DNA from: Oscillospiraceae bacterium
GTDB lineage: Bacteria > Bacillota > Clostridia > Oscillospirales > Ruminococcaceae
Direction of reading: 5' to 3'
Length of the DNA: 64,000 bases
Assembly: GCA_029007985.1 (NCBI GenBank)
Contig: JAQXIW010000031.1
Span: 1-64,000, forward strand
The notes under the pieces: model-generated
What the model saw: the letters and a program-made list of their open reading frames with translations, nothing else
What the model was told of the DNA's origin: nothing
The model's database searches: none
Shown: positions 1 to 9,812 of the stretch, one piece after another
How the letters are laid out: each line of letters starts with the position of its first letter
Numbering within the stretch: position 1 is the first letter of the stretch
Made by a program: the position numbers and the translations under genes

Positions 1-140
1 TGATTTTAATTCGATTATTTCTTTTTCATACTTGCTTATGTTTTTGTAACTTCTTGCCATAAAAAATCCTCCTGATGTAGTTTATATTCTACACCAGGAG
101 GGTTCTTATTTTCTATGTCCGTTTTTTACGGACTTGTGCA
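1..140 (-). mobile_element. Left-edge fragment of an insertion sequence (probable IS3-like): N-terminus of an HTH transposase ORF (ATG at 60, reads off the window) plus IS end
   Basis: Minus-strand translation from 60: MARSYKNISKYEKEIIELKS..., resembling an IS HTH OrfA start; SD AGGAGG; hairpins 68-101 and 117-133 (GTCCGT/ACGGAC) followed by TTGTGCA, which looks like an IS terminal sequence. Confidence 0.6.
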
Positions 141-234
141 GTCGGCTTTTCGTATTTTTTAATTTGTGGAATATGTTATAATGTATTATAGTAATATATA
201 TTTTATATGATGTTTGTGATTTGCGGAGGTTTTT

Positions 235-465
235 ATGAAAAAGCTTTTTGAAATGGGCGACAAATACGCAAAACAAAGCGATTGGACGGATTTTGCTCTG
301 GTAAAATTTTGTCTCTGCGCTATCGGTATCATCATCGGTTTGCACATTCCGGAAAAATCTAAAAAGCCCGCCGAAAGAGGCGCGGCAGTCGTGTTTTTAG
401 CGACATATATTGCGCTTATGGCAAGATTAGTTAAGGTTATTGTCAATATGATAAAGGATAACTGA
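235..465 (+). CDS. Small two-TM membrane protein (often annotated 'permease of phosphate ABC transporter')
   Basis: 76-aa ORF MKKLFEMGDKYAKQSDWTDFALVKFCL..., GGAGG upstream, hydrophobic segments. Confidence 0.7.
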   Translation: MKKLFEMGDKYAKQSDWTDFALVKFCLCAIGIIIGLHIPEKSKKPAERGAAVVFLATYIALMARLVKVIVNMIKDN

Positions 466-523
466 GCAATCATTTTAGAAAATAACCGCACCCGTTTTTC
501 AGGGTGCGGATTTTATTTGAATA

Positions 524-904
524 TTATTCCATTTCCTCAAACCGTTTCGGCATTGTCATCATTTTGCAAACCGGGCATCTGTAAACTCTTTGAATGATTT
601 CGTTCTTCTTTTCGTCGGAAATATCGGCGTCAATTACGATTTTTCTTTTGAAAGTGAGCAATTCCGGGTTGTCTCTGTCCATATCGAGATACACCGTAAC
701 ATCATTGTAGGCGATGTTTTCGGCGTCAAGCAGAGTTCTTGTGGTTATGTTCATACATGCGGCAAGGCTTGAAGCAAAAATCGAGCCCGGGCGCTGTGCC
801 GTGTCGCCGCCGCCTGAGGCAACAGGTGTGTCGGATATAAACTCGTGCTTACCGTCGGAAAGAATCGTCCTGTAATTATCTTTTGTGCTTTTAGCTGTAA
901 CCAT
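524..904 (-). CDS. OsmC/Ohr family protein
   Basis: Internal start MVTAKSTKDNYRT with GGAG upstream; ...PGSIFASSLAACMNITTRTLL... and CPVCKM motif typical of the OsmC family. Confidence 0.8.
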   Translation of the reverse strand: MVTAKSTKDNYRTILSDGKHEFISDTPVASGGGDTAQRPGSIFASSLAACMNITTRTLLDAENIAYNDVTVYLDMDRDNPELLTFKRKIVIDADISDEKKNEIIQRVYRCPVCKMMTMPKRFEEME

Positions 905-996
905 AAATGTCTCCTTGTGCTGAATTGTAAATATGCTAACACTACAAAAAATAAAAGTCAATACTAATATTTTTAATAGCATTGACTTTTGTTATG

Positions 997-2172
997 TTAG
1001 ATTCTCGCTATACCGAGCTTAACGGCTTCGTCGGCGACGGCCTTTGCGACAACATCCGCCACTCTCTTGTCGAAAACGTCCGGGATAATGTACTCCGGGT
1101 TGAGCTCCTCGTCGGTAACAACGGCGGCAAGACCTTTTGCGGCTGCTATTTTCATCGACTCGGTGATGGCTGTTGCTCTTACCGCCAGAGCGCCCTTAAA
1201 AATGCCCGGGAAAATCAAGACATTGTTAATTTGGTTAGGGTAATCACTTCTGCCCGTGCCGATTATGTACGCGCCTGCCCGCTTGGCGTCATCGTATGAA
1301 ATTTCAGGAACAGGATTTGCCATTGCAAAAATAATCGGATTTTCGTTCATTGAGCGCACCATATCCTGTGAGACAAGGTTGCCCTTTGACACGCCGATGA
1401 AAACATCAGCGCCTACCATTGCGTCCCGCAAAGTGCCGGCGAGTTTGCCTTTGTTTGAAATTTTTGCCATTTCTCTCTGGGCGTCGGTTAAAGCCGGGCC
1501 GCCTTCATATATTGTGCCGAATACATCGCAGAGAATTATGTCGGTAAAGCCTATTGAAATGAGCAGCTTGGCAATAGAAATGCCTGCCGCGCCTGCGCCG
1601 TTGAGAACGACTTTCAGTTCTTCCGGCTTTTTGCCTTTCAGCTTTGCAGCGTTCAGCAATGCGGCGCTGACAACTATGGCAGTACCGTGCTGGTCGTCGT
1701 GGAAAACCGGAATGTCGCACAGTTCTTTAAGCCTGCGCTCAACTTCAAAACACGCCGGGGCGCCGATGTCCTCGAGATTTATACCGCCGAAGCTCTTTGA
1801 GATCTTGTAAATGATGTTTACAAGCTCATCCGGGTCTTTTGAATCCACACAGATAGGGAATGCGTCAATGCCGGCAAATTCCTTGAAAAGTGCACATTTG
1901 CCCTCCATTACAGGCATACCGGCGGCAGGGCCGATGTCTCCCAGACCGAGAACCGCCGTGCCGTTTGTGATAACCGCCACAAGATTACCCTTTCTTGTGT
2001 ACTCGTAAGCAAGGCTTTCGTCCTTTTGTATTTCAAGACAAGGCTCGGCAACGCCCGGTGTGTATGCCACCGTAAGCTCATCCCTGTTTGTAACCTTCGC
2101 TCTGGAGATTACTTCGATTTTCCCCTGCCAATCCTTGTGGGCTTTCAGGGCTCTCTTATCATTATCTGTCAT
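997..2172 (-). CDS. NAD(P)-dependent malic enzyme
   Basis: 391 aa; [40 protein letters not shown] motifs. Confidence 0.95.
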   Translation of the reverse strand: MTDNDKRALKAHKDWQGKIEVISRAKVTNRDELTVAYTPGVAEPCLEIQKDESLAYEYTRKGNLVAVITNGTAVLGLGDIGPAAGMPVMEGKCALFKEFAGIDAFPICVDSKDPDELVNIIYKISKSFGGINLEDIGAPACFEVERRLKELCDIPVFHDDQHGTAIVVSAALLNAAKLKGKKPEELKVVLNGAGAAGISIAKLLISIGFTDIILCDVFGTIYEGGPALTDAQREMAKISNKGKLAGTLRDAMVGADVFIGVSKGNLVSQDMVRSMNENPIIFAMANPVPEISYDDAKRAGAYIIGTGRSDYPNQINNVLIFPGIFKGALAVRATAITESMKIAAAKGLAAVVTDEELNPEYIIPDVFDKRVADVVAKAVADEAVKLGIARI

Positions 2173-2359
2173 ATCGTTACCTCTGAATAAAATATATTTG
2201 TGAAATCCTTGATTTAATTATATATTATTTTTTCTAATAAATACAGCAAAAAATACTTTACTTCTATAGAAATTCACTATAATATATAGTTAAATAATAT
2301 TTCTTATTTAATTATGAATTATTTATAATTATGACATTATACTCAAGCGGAGGGAAGAA

Positions 2360-3250
2360 ATGAAACTTGCACAGTTAAGATATTTTGTTGCGGTCGTGGA
2401 CAGCGGCAGTCTGTCGGCGGCGGCAAAACAGCTCAACATCTCTCAGCCTACAATTTCCGTTACGATAAAAGAACTGGAGGATGAGCTGGGCGTAATGCTT
2501 TTTAACCGTGAAAAAAACAGGCTTGTCCCGACCGGCGCCGGCACATATTTTTACTCAAAGGTCATCTCTGTTTTACAGCAGCTCGACAGTGCGGTCATGG
2601 GTACGAAAAAAATGTCCGCCGACTCAAAAATCGTCACCGTGGGCATACCGCCTATGATAGGCTCTTTCTTTACCCCGATGCTGCTCAGTGCCGTAAACAA
2701 AAAGATATACTCATTTGATTTGAATATTGTGGAATACGACTCAGGTACTCTGAAAAATATGCTCAACAACAATCTCATTGATTTTGCGGTACTTCTTTCG
2801 TCTTATGCCGATACTCTTGAAGCAAAAATGCTTTTTGTTGAGGAATACAAAATGTTTTGTTCGCCTCAAAACATCCTGCGGTCTATGAGCGAAGTCGCTT
2901 TTGATGATATTAAAGATGAGCCGTTTATAGTTTTTGACAGAATATTAGTCAAGGGCAACAGCGGATTGGCAACGCGGTTCAGAGAAAACGGTGCAAATCC
3001 TGTCATACCTATTATGACGAAACAAATATCCGCCATAAAAAACTATGTCAGAGAAAACGTGGCGTCGACCGTGCTGATGAACCATTGCGTAGGCGAGCGA
3101 GACGGTCTTGTCCGGGTTAATTTGGCAGATAATCTGAAAACAATCAGCTCTATTTGCCTATGTCACAACAAGGGCAAAGCTCTGAGCGAAAACGAAAAAG
3201 AAACGGCAAAATTTATCGCCGAGGTGGCGAAAAAATTAGACACAAATTAA
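2360..3250 (+). CDS. LysR family transcriptional regulator
   Basis: N-terminal HTH MKLAQLRYFVAVVDSGSLSAAAKQLNISQPTIS; RBS GGAGGG. Confidence 0.93.
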   Translation: MKLAQLRYFVAVVDSGSLSAAAKQLNISQPTISVTIKELEDELGVMLFNREKNRLVPTGAGTYFYSKVISVLQQLDSAVMGTKKMSADSKIVTVGIPPMIGSFFTPMLLSAVNKKIYSFDLNIVEYDSGTLKNMLNNNLIDFAVLLSSYADTLEAKMLFVEEYKMFCSPQNILRSMSEVAFDDIKDEPFIVFDRILVKGNSGLATRFRENGANPVIPIMTKQISAIKNYVRENVASTVLMNHCVGERDGLVRVNLADNLKTISSICLCHNKGKALSENEKETAKFIAEVAKKLDTN

Positions 3251-3251
3251 T

Positions 3252-3283
3252 AAAAATCTCTCGGCTTTAACCGAGAGATTTTT
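3252..3283. terminator. Bidirectional terminator between convergent lysR and yfcC-like genes
   Basis: AAAAATCTCTCGG-CTTTAA-CCGAGAGATTTTT. Confidence 0.8.
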
Positions 3284-3290
3284 CAGTGTT

Positions 3291-4676
3291 TTATCCTACA
3301 TATCCTATGCTTGCGAGGAAGGATACAAGCACAATAGAAATTATTGCAAATATACCCATAAGCGGTGCGGAATATTTAATCCACTGGTCGTAGCTTACAT
3401 CGGCAAGGCCGAGAGCGCCTACGAGCGGGCCTGACATAGGAGTAAGCGTGTTGGAAATAGAGTCGCCGTACTGATATGCCAGCGCAACAACCTGTCTGGA
3501 AAGACCGCAGACGTCGCCGATAGGAATGAGTACCGGGAACATAACCGCCATCTTTGATGTTCTGGACGGGATGAAAAGGTTGAATATAAGTGTGAATATG
3601 AACAAGCCTGCGCCCGCCATTGCAAGACCCGAACCACCGATAATGTTGGCTGCGGCGTTTGCGAGTGTGTGCATAATGTGGCCTTCTGTAAGTGTGAAGC
3701 CGATAACGCGGGCACAGCCCATTACAAGAGAGATACCGCCCATTGAGCAGGCACCGTTAAAGAAGTTCTTTGAAACCTTGTTGAGATTCTGGCCGTAAAT
3801 AATACCGGCGGCATAGGCGAGAACTATCTGAAGGGCGACGAGATAGGACTGATCCCAGCCCCATTTCTGATTGGCTATTGCGTAGAAACCGTAGATACCG
3901 AACATAACGAGAACTACAATTATACCGCGCAGAGGGAATTTTGCCTCTTTGATTTCTTCCATATCCTCATCAGGCGCAAGACATTCGCCGCAGAGAGATT
4001 TTGATGGGTCTTTTGTTATTTTCTTTGCGTATCTTGTACACCACCAAGCGTTAAGGGCTACAAACATAGCCCAAACTATCATTCTGACGCCCATACCTGT
4101 CATAGGCTCGACGCCCGCCATAAGCTGCATGGTAATCATGCCCGTAAATGTGGCGCCCATACCGACGAGATAGCCGAGGTAGAACATGCCCATGGCGCAA
4201 ATTCTGTCAAGTTTAAGTCTTTTACAGATGACAAGACCTACGGTAACGAAAGCAATCATTGAGTCTGTGCCGGCGAAGGAGCCGAGAAGACCCATCAATA
4301 CTACTATACAAGGTACCAATACCGATACCGAACGGTCGGAGAGTTTGTAAACGCCGTAGTTGAGAATGTCGTCAAACGCGCCGGTGCCGACGATACATGC
4401 GATTGAGCCGCCGCCGATGAGCATGAGAGAAATCATTGACGCGGCGTTTTCAATACCTTTCTTTACCCACAGCAGCGCCTGAAGAGGAGAAACCGTGGTT
4501 CTTTCGACAAGGTGGTATGTGCCGGCGATGGCGTTGCCTTTGGCGTCGACATCAAATACGCCGGCCGGAGCAATGTATGTGAGCAAGCAGGCAAAGAGTG
4601 TGATGCCCGCAATAATCAAAAGTATGTGAGGGACTTCAAATTTTTTTTTCGGAGTCCGCTTTTTTGTGGCAGCCAT
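3291..4676 (-). CDS. YfcC family (basic amino acid / carboxylate) transporter
   Basis: 461 aa polytopic; KKKFEVPHILLIIAGITLFACLLTYIAPAGVFDVD, NLFIPSRTSKMAVMFPVLIPIGDVCGLSRQVVALAYQYGDSISNTLTP. Confidence 0.88.
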   Translation of the reverse strand: MAATKKRTPKKKFEVPHILLIIAGITLFACLLTYIAPAGVFDVDAKGNAIAGTYHLVERTTVSPLQALLWVKKGIENAASMISLMLIGGGSIACIVGTGAFDDILNYGVYKLSDRSVSVLVPCIVVLMGLLGSFAGTDSMIAFVTVGLVICKRLKLDRICAMGMFYLGYLVGMGATFTGMITMQLMAGVEPMTGMGVRMIVWAMFVALNAWWCTRYAKKITKDPSKSLCGECLAPDEDMEEIKEAKFPLRGIIVVLVMFGIYGFYAIANQKWGWDQSYLVALQIVLAYAAGIIYGQNLNKVSKNFFNGACSMGGISLVMGCARVIGFTLTEGHIMHTLANAAANIIGGSGLAMAGAGLFIFTLIFNLFIPSRTSKMAVMFPVLIPIGDVCGLSRQVVALAYQYGDSISNTLTPMSGPLVGALGLADVSYDQWIKYSAPLMGIFAIISIVLVSFLASIGYVG

Positions 4677-4689
4677 AGTAACCTCCGTT

Positions 4690-5874
4690 TTATTTCAATT
4701 TATAGTCGTCCATTATGCCGAGCACAAGGCAGAAAAGTCTTGTTCTTCTCTCAATGGAGGCTATGCTCATGTGTTCATTTGTCGAGTGGATTTCATACAT
4801 ATACGGACCGAGGGCGTCTACCGACGGAATGCCCATATAGTTGAGTTTGTTTGCGTCCGAGCCGCCGCCCGTTGACTGTTCCGGCAAATCGTAGCCGATA
4901 AGCGAGCCGGCAAACTTTACCATCTCATAGACAGCCGTGTTTTCAGGAGTCTTTTCCATAGGTACCGAAAATCCGTCTACCGTGACCTTTGTGACTGTGT
5001 CCGGGATATATGCCGGGGCGTCGTTTACTCTCTTTACAATTTCTTCGACAGTCGCCATATCGGCTTTATTCTTTACGCGGACGGATACCTTTGCCTGTGC
5101 GTGACCGGAAACCACATTGGTCGGGTCGTCGTTGATGACAGGGCCGACATTGAACTGGATTCCCCTGTCGTCGAGATTGGATTCATACAAAAGCATCATT
5201 CTGTGAGCGACTTCCATAATCGCGCTTCTGCCGTCGAGATAGTTTACGCCGGAATGAGCTCTTTTTCCCACTACGTCGATCGTGATTGAGCCGGATCCTT
5301 TTCTCGATGTAAGAATACCGTCGTCAAGTCTTGACGGCTCGAATACGAACGCCATTTCAGAGCCCGGGCCTTCTTTTTCAAAAATCTCTTTGCCCGTCGG
5401 CGAGCCTATTTCCTCATCGCAGTTGAATATAAAGCAGATTTCCTTGTTAGGAAGCATATTCCGTTCCTGCATAATTTTTACTGCGTGAATTGCGACAACG
5501 ATACCGCCCTTGCAGTCGATGATGCCCAAACCGTAGGCGTCGTCGCCCTCAATTCTAAACGGATGTTTTTCACAGTCGCCTTTTTTGAACACCGTATCCA
5601 TGTGGGCGTTAAGGATGATTTTGCCTGTCGGGTTTTCAGGCGTGAGCTTTGCCACAATGTTGTAGCCGTAGCCTTCGTAGAAGAATTTTTCAATTTTGAT
5701 GCCCTCGATTTCCGAAAGCATCTCCTCTACAATCGCCGTAACCTTTGCATTGCCCTCCACATCTCGCGAGCCCGAGTCGATGCCGGCAAACTTTTTGAGA
5801 ATGTCCAGCCCTTTGTCCCGATATTTTGCTGCGCCCTCTGTAGCGACGGCAATCAATTTTTCTTTTTCGTACAT
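4690..5874 (-). CDS. M20 family metallopeptidase
   Basis: Start MYEKEKLIAVATEG with GGAGG upstream; ILNAHMDTVF, GIIDCKGG, CDEEIGS motifs. Confidence 0.9.
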   Translation of the reverse strand: MYEKEKLIAVATEGAAKYRDKGLDILKKFAGIDSGSRDVEGNAKVTAIVEEMLSEIEGIKIEKFFYEGYGYNIVAKLTPENPTGKIILNAHMDTVFKKGDCEKHPFRIEGDDAYGLGIIDCKGGIVVAIHAVKIMQERNMLPNKEICFIFNCDEEIGSPTGKEIFEKEGPGSEMAFVFEPSRLDDGILTSRKGSGSITIDVVGKRAHSGVNYLDGRSAIMEVAHRMMLLYESNLDDRGIQFNVGPVINDDPTNVVSGHAQAKVSVRVKNKADMATVEEIVKRVNDAPAYIPDTVTKVTVDGFSVPMEKTPENTAVYEMVKFAGSLIGYDLPEQSTGGGSDANKLNYMGIPSVDALGPYMYEIHSTNEHMSIASIERRTRLFCLVLGIMDDYKLK

Positions 5875-6108
5875 ATTGACCTCCGATACTTTTTTGGATT
5901 TCACAATTATATGATATAGCCTAATAATTCTCATTACAATTATTAAAAGTAAATAGTATATAGTTTTTTTCAATAGATTGGATAAATTTCAGCTATAATA
6001 TTAGTTTTTGACTATAAACTATAACTAAATTTTATATACGATAACATTGACATTGAGAATGACTGTATTGTTTAATTTAAGTATATTACAATTTAAGGAC
6101 GAAATTTT

Positions 6109-6321
6109 ATGAAAAAAGAGAAAAAATCCGGGATTTCAAAAGTTATAGCCTATCTGGTTTTTGCCGCCGTGTTTCTTTTGTCGGCTGTAGTGGATTTCAA
6201 AGAGGGCAACGCTAAGCTGGGCATTGTTTTTTCGGTTTTGACCGTCGCTTATATCGGACTTGCCGCAGCATTTTATAAAAAAGTAAAAAACGGCGAAAAC
6301 GACACGGATTATTTTATTTAA
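6109..6321 (+). CDS. Small hypothetical membrane protein
   Basis: 70 aa, two predicted hydrophobic helices, GGA upstream. Confidence 0.55.
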   Translation: MKKEKKSGISKVIAYLVFAAVFLLSAVVDFKEGNAKLGIVFSVLTVAYIGLAAAFYKKVKNGENDTDYFI

Positions 6322-6417
6322 GCGAAAAATCAACATATACTTTTCAAAGTACAATTCCATAACACAAAAAGCCGCAGAACATCTGCGGCTTTGATTTTAT
6401 AAAGTTGTGCGCTGTTG

Positions 6418-7167
6418 TCAAACGCCTCTTTTTTGATTTGCGTACGGGTCTGTACGAGGCAGCCAGTCAAGAAATCTCTCTATTTCAAGATTCCAGAATC
6501 TCCACTCGTGAGCGTATCCGTCGACAAATTCCGCCGTAATGTCGGCGCCGGCGTCGGCAAAAGTTTGGGCCAGTTCTCTGTTTGCGTCAATGAGGAAATC
6601 GTCGTTTCCGCAGGCAATGTATACCGGCGGGAATTTATCGCCTTTCTCCGCCTTTTCTTTGACAATGTCCTTGATTATCGGCATATTGTCATAGTTAAAC
6701 ATACCGGCAACCGCCCCGGACAAACCGCCGATTGCGCCGTATTTGTCGTCCGTCAGTCCGTGATACAACGCACCGAAGCCGCCCATGGACAGCCCACAGA
6801 TAAATGTGTCTTCTTTTCTGTGAGAGACATTGAAATTCCCTTTAACAAACTCGTGCAGCTCATGTGAGATAAAGTCGTAATAGTTGTCGTCACCGCCGTG
6901 GTTGACATAGTTTTTGTTCTCGGCGGAAATCATAACAACGGCTATCTGCCTTTCCTCCGCATACATTTCCACATTTGAATATCCGCCCCATGTGGCGTGG
7001 TTGTTGCCGTAGCCGTGTAACAGATACAACACCGGGACAGGCTCTTTTATGTGAGAATGTACTTTGCCGTCCATTGATTCCGGTATGGTAACGGTCGGCA
7101 TGATCACGGTAATGTCGACAGCCCTTTTCAATGTGTAGGAAATAAAATTACAGGTGAATTTTGCCAT
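6418..7167 (-). CDS. Alpha/beta hydrolase, esterase D / putative esterase family
   Basis: VLYLLHGYGNNHATWGGYSNVE; CGLSMGGFGAL nucleophile elbow (GxSxG). Confidence 0.88.
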   Translation of the reverse strand: MAKFTCNFISYTLKRAVDITVIMPTVTIPESMDGKVHSHIKEPVPVLYLLHGYGNNHATWGGYSNVEMYAEERQIAVVMISAENKNYVNHGGDDNYYDFISHELHEFVKGNFNVSHRKEDTFICGLSMGGFGALYHGLTDDKYGAIGGLSGAVAGMFNYDNMPIIKDIVKEKAEKGDKFPPVYIACGNDDFLIDANRELAQTFADAGADITAEFVDGYAHEWRFWNLEIERFLDWLPRTDPYANQKRGV

Positions 7168-7426
7168 GTTGCGCCCTCTTTTCTTATTCTTAGTAATTTG
7201 ATTATATATAATATATCCTATACTTTTTTGAAAAGCAATACCGTTTAATTTTTCCGTTTGTTTGACTTTGATAGATTTGCGTCTCTTATTGGCGCAGTTT
7301 TTTCAACAAATTACAAAAATGTCAATATTACTTAATTTAATAAATATTTTTGTTGACAGACTGTATTTTTTGACTTAAAATCTTTTAGGGTTTGCCCCGA
7401 AATTGATTTATTAAGGGAGAATTTAT

Positions 7427-8773
7427 ATGTCAAGTGTACAGAAAAACGATGCACAATCTAAATTCGTGCGCAATATGTTTATAGCTCTTGTAGCCGGTGT
7501 TGTGTGCGGTTTCGGATTGGTACTGCTCAGAGAAAATGTAACCGCCGAAAGTTCTGTTTGGACAACAGTTTACAATCTGCTTTTCCGGGATATCACGGCT
7601 CGGGGCAACGAAAAAGCTCTCGGTCTTTTCTACATTGCCGGTCAAATGTTTATCCGCTCGCTTCAGCTCATTATCGTGCCGATGGTTTTCACATCCATCA
7701 TTTTGGCTATTTGCAGAATTTCGGATATGAGCCGGCTTAAAAGAATTTCGGTAAAGACGCTGTGTATGTTTCTGCTCACATCTGTGCTGGGTCTTATCGT
7801 AGCCTGTGTATTCGGTTACATGGTATACAGAATGGGTATGTTCAACATTGCTTTTACAGGTCTTGAAGGCGCTGTGGGCAAAACAAGCTCTAACCCGATG
7901 GCAATTATTCTCAACATCATTCCGTCAAACATCGCCGCCGTATTCTCTACAAACAGCTCTGTTCTTTCTATCGTATTCCTTGCTGTTGCGGTCGGCGTTT
8001 CAATGAATATTCTCGGTCACGAAAAAACCGCCGCAATTAAAAAACTTGTACAGGAAGTAAACGACATCATTGTTGTTTTTCTCAACTATGTCGTCACAAA
8101 ATTCGGCCCTGTCGCAATTTTTATGCTTCTCACCAGAACATTCGCCTCTTACGGCGTTACATATATCAAGCCAGCCGCCACATACATGGCTGTGACAACC
8201 GTTTTGCTCTTTGCATATCTGCTAATTGTCTATCCGATTCTTGTAGCTGTAATCGCAAAAATCAACCCGATGACATTTGTAAAGAAAATTTCAAAGGTTG
8301 CCGTTTTCGGCTTTTCTACATCTTCATCGGCTGCCGTTTTGCCTCTCAACCTGAAAACTAATGTAGAGGATTTCGGCGTAAACGACGAAGTTGCGTCTTT
8401 CGTTCTCCCTTTGGGTATGACAATCAACATGGACGGTACAGCCATCATGCAGGTTGTCGCCACACTCTTCATCGCCGGCTGTGCAGGATATGAAATCACC
8501 GTACCGCAGCTCGTTACTATCGCCGTACTCGCCCTTGTCGCCTCGGTGGGCACACCTGCCGCTCCGGGTGCAGGCGGTGTTATCCTGTTCACTATTCTTT
8601 CCGGTATCGGTCTGGTCACAGAGCCGGCTCTCGCGGCTTACGCTCTTATCCTTGCAATCAACAGACCGATTGAAATGCTTGTCACCGCTCTCAACGTCGT
8701 TGGCGACGCAGTCGCATCTATTGTCGTGGCAAAGAGCGAAAACAAGCTTGACACAGACATTTACAACAAATAA
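7427..8773 (+). CDS. Dicarboxylate/amino acid:cation symporter (DAACS family)
   Basis: GFSTSSSAAVLPL, PLGMTINMDGTAIMQ, GTPAAPGAGGVI motifs. Confidence 0.93.
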   Translation: MSSVQKNDAQSKFVRNMFIALVAGVVCGFGLVLLRENVTAESSVWTTVYNLLFRDITARGNEKALGLFYIAGQMFIRSLQLIIVPMVFTSIILAICRISDMSRLKRISVKTLCMFLLTSVLGLIVACVFGYMVYRMGMFNIAFTGLEGAVGKTSSNPMAIILNIIPSNIAAVFSTNSSVLSIVFLAVAVGVSMNILGHEKTAAIKKLVQEVNDIIVVFLNYVVTKFGPVAIFMLLTRTFASYGVTYIKPAATYMAVTTVLLFAYLLIVYPILVAVIAKINPMTFVKKISKVAVFGFSTSSSAAVLPLNLKTNVEDFGVNDEVASFVLPLGMTINMDGTAIMQVVATLFIAGCAGYEITVPQLVTIAVLALVASVGTPAAPGAGGVILFTILSGIGLVTEPALAAYALILAINRPIEMLVTALNVVGDAVASIVVAKSENKLDTDIYNK

Positions 8774-8780
8774 TTCGATA

Positions 8781-8808
8781 AAAAAGGTGCCCGGCGGGCA
8801 TCTTTTTT
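8781..8808 (+). terminator. Rho-independent terminator
   Basis: AAAAAGGTGCCCGGCGGGCATCTTTTTT. Confidence 0.7.
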
Positions 8809-8925
8809 GTATGTACCGGATCAGGTTTTAATATTTGATATAAATATCATATTTATCCGATTGTGTTCTTGAAATTATCCACTATTCGATATATTATAAA
8901 ACCATAAATATATCGGAGGTTTACC

Positions 8926-9756
8926 ATGGCTTTTACTCGGAAAATACTGTCGGACGAAAAATACATTGACCGCGCCTGTGAAGTGGAAAAACGGGCAATG
9001 AACAAGGGACCTTATCTGCGCGACGCATGGAACTATTACAAAAACGGCGACGGCGCGCTGGTGGGCATATTCGACGGCGAATTGCTTGTCGGCATAGGCA
9101 GACTGTCTGTAATGCCGGATAAAATCGGCTGGCTGGAATGCCTGAGAGTCCACCCCGACTATCAGAGAAAAGGGTGCGGCAAATTGATTTACGAAAAATG
9201 GCTCGAAGTCGCAAAAGAATATGATTGCAGAGGTCTGGCGATGTTCACCTCCACAGACAATCGGGCTTCATCGGGTCTGCGGGAAAGATACGGCCTGTTT
9301 ACGACAAGTGAAAACATTGTATATCGGACAAAAGATTTTAAGGCGGATTACCGCGGCTCTTTTAGACAGGTGAACTGGGAAAGAGCTGTGGAATTGATTG
9401 TGCCGAAATTCGACGAATACGGCGGATATATGACAACAAACCGCACTTTTTACAGAATAAACGCGGAAAACGCAAAGTATTTCGCCGATATGGGTTTTGT
9501 GTTTGAGGACGAAGCAAACGGCGACTTTGCGGTATTGGGCTCAAGATTTCGGCACAGCAGCGGTCTGAACATTCTTATGGTGGGCGGCAATGCCGACAAC
9601 TGTATTCGGTTTTGCAAATCTATGGCCGGTCTGACAGGCGTTTCGGATTTAACCTGTACGGTCACAGCGGAAAATAAGCGGCTAAAAAATATATTGCTTG
9701 AAAACGGCTTTTCGGTGTCAAGCCCTGTATTTATCACAAAGGAAAGAATATTCTGA
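8926..9756 (+). CDS. GNAT family N-acetyltransferase
   Basis: WLECLRVHPDYQRKGCGKLIYEKWLEVAKE acetyl-CoA binding motif. Confidence 0.88.
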   Translation: MAFTRKILSDEKYIDRACEVEKRAMNKGPYLRDAWNYYKNGDGALVGIFDGELLVGIGRLSVMPDKIGWLECLRVHPDYQRKGCGKLIYEKWLEVAKEYDCRGLAMFTSTDNRASSGLRERYGLFTTSENIVYRTKDFKADYRGSFRQVNWERAVELIVPKFDEYGGYMTTNRTFYRINAENAKYFADMGFVFEDEANGDFAVLGSRFRHSSGLNILMVGGNADNCIRFCKSMAGLTGVSDLTCTVTAENKRLKNILLENGFSVSSPVFITKERIF

Positions 9757-9761
9757 AATAA

Positions 9762-9788
9762 AAATCTCGGAGAGTATCTCCGAGATTT
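9762..9788. terminator. Bidirectional terminator
   Basis: Perfect 12-bp stem AAATCTCGGAGA-GTA-TCTCCGAGATTT. Confidence 0.75.
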
Positions 9789-9812
9789 ATCTTTATATTT
9801 TGATTTTCGGCA

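Noticed and set aside
5485-5919. 144-aa plus-strand ORF opposite the M20 peptidase
   Set aside because: Antisense to a well-supported enzyme, no recognisable domain.
6415-6867. 150-aa plus-strand ORF opposite the esterase
   Set aside because: Antisense to a GxSxG hydrolase; composition typical of a reverse-frame translation.
7260-7426. Possible riboswitch upstream of the DAACS symporter
   Set aside because: No convincing aptamer core or terminator could be drawn from the sequence.
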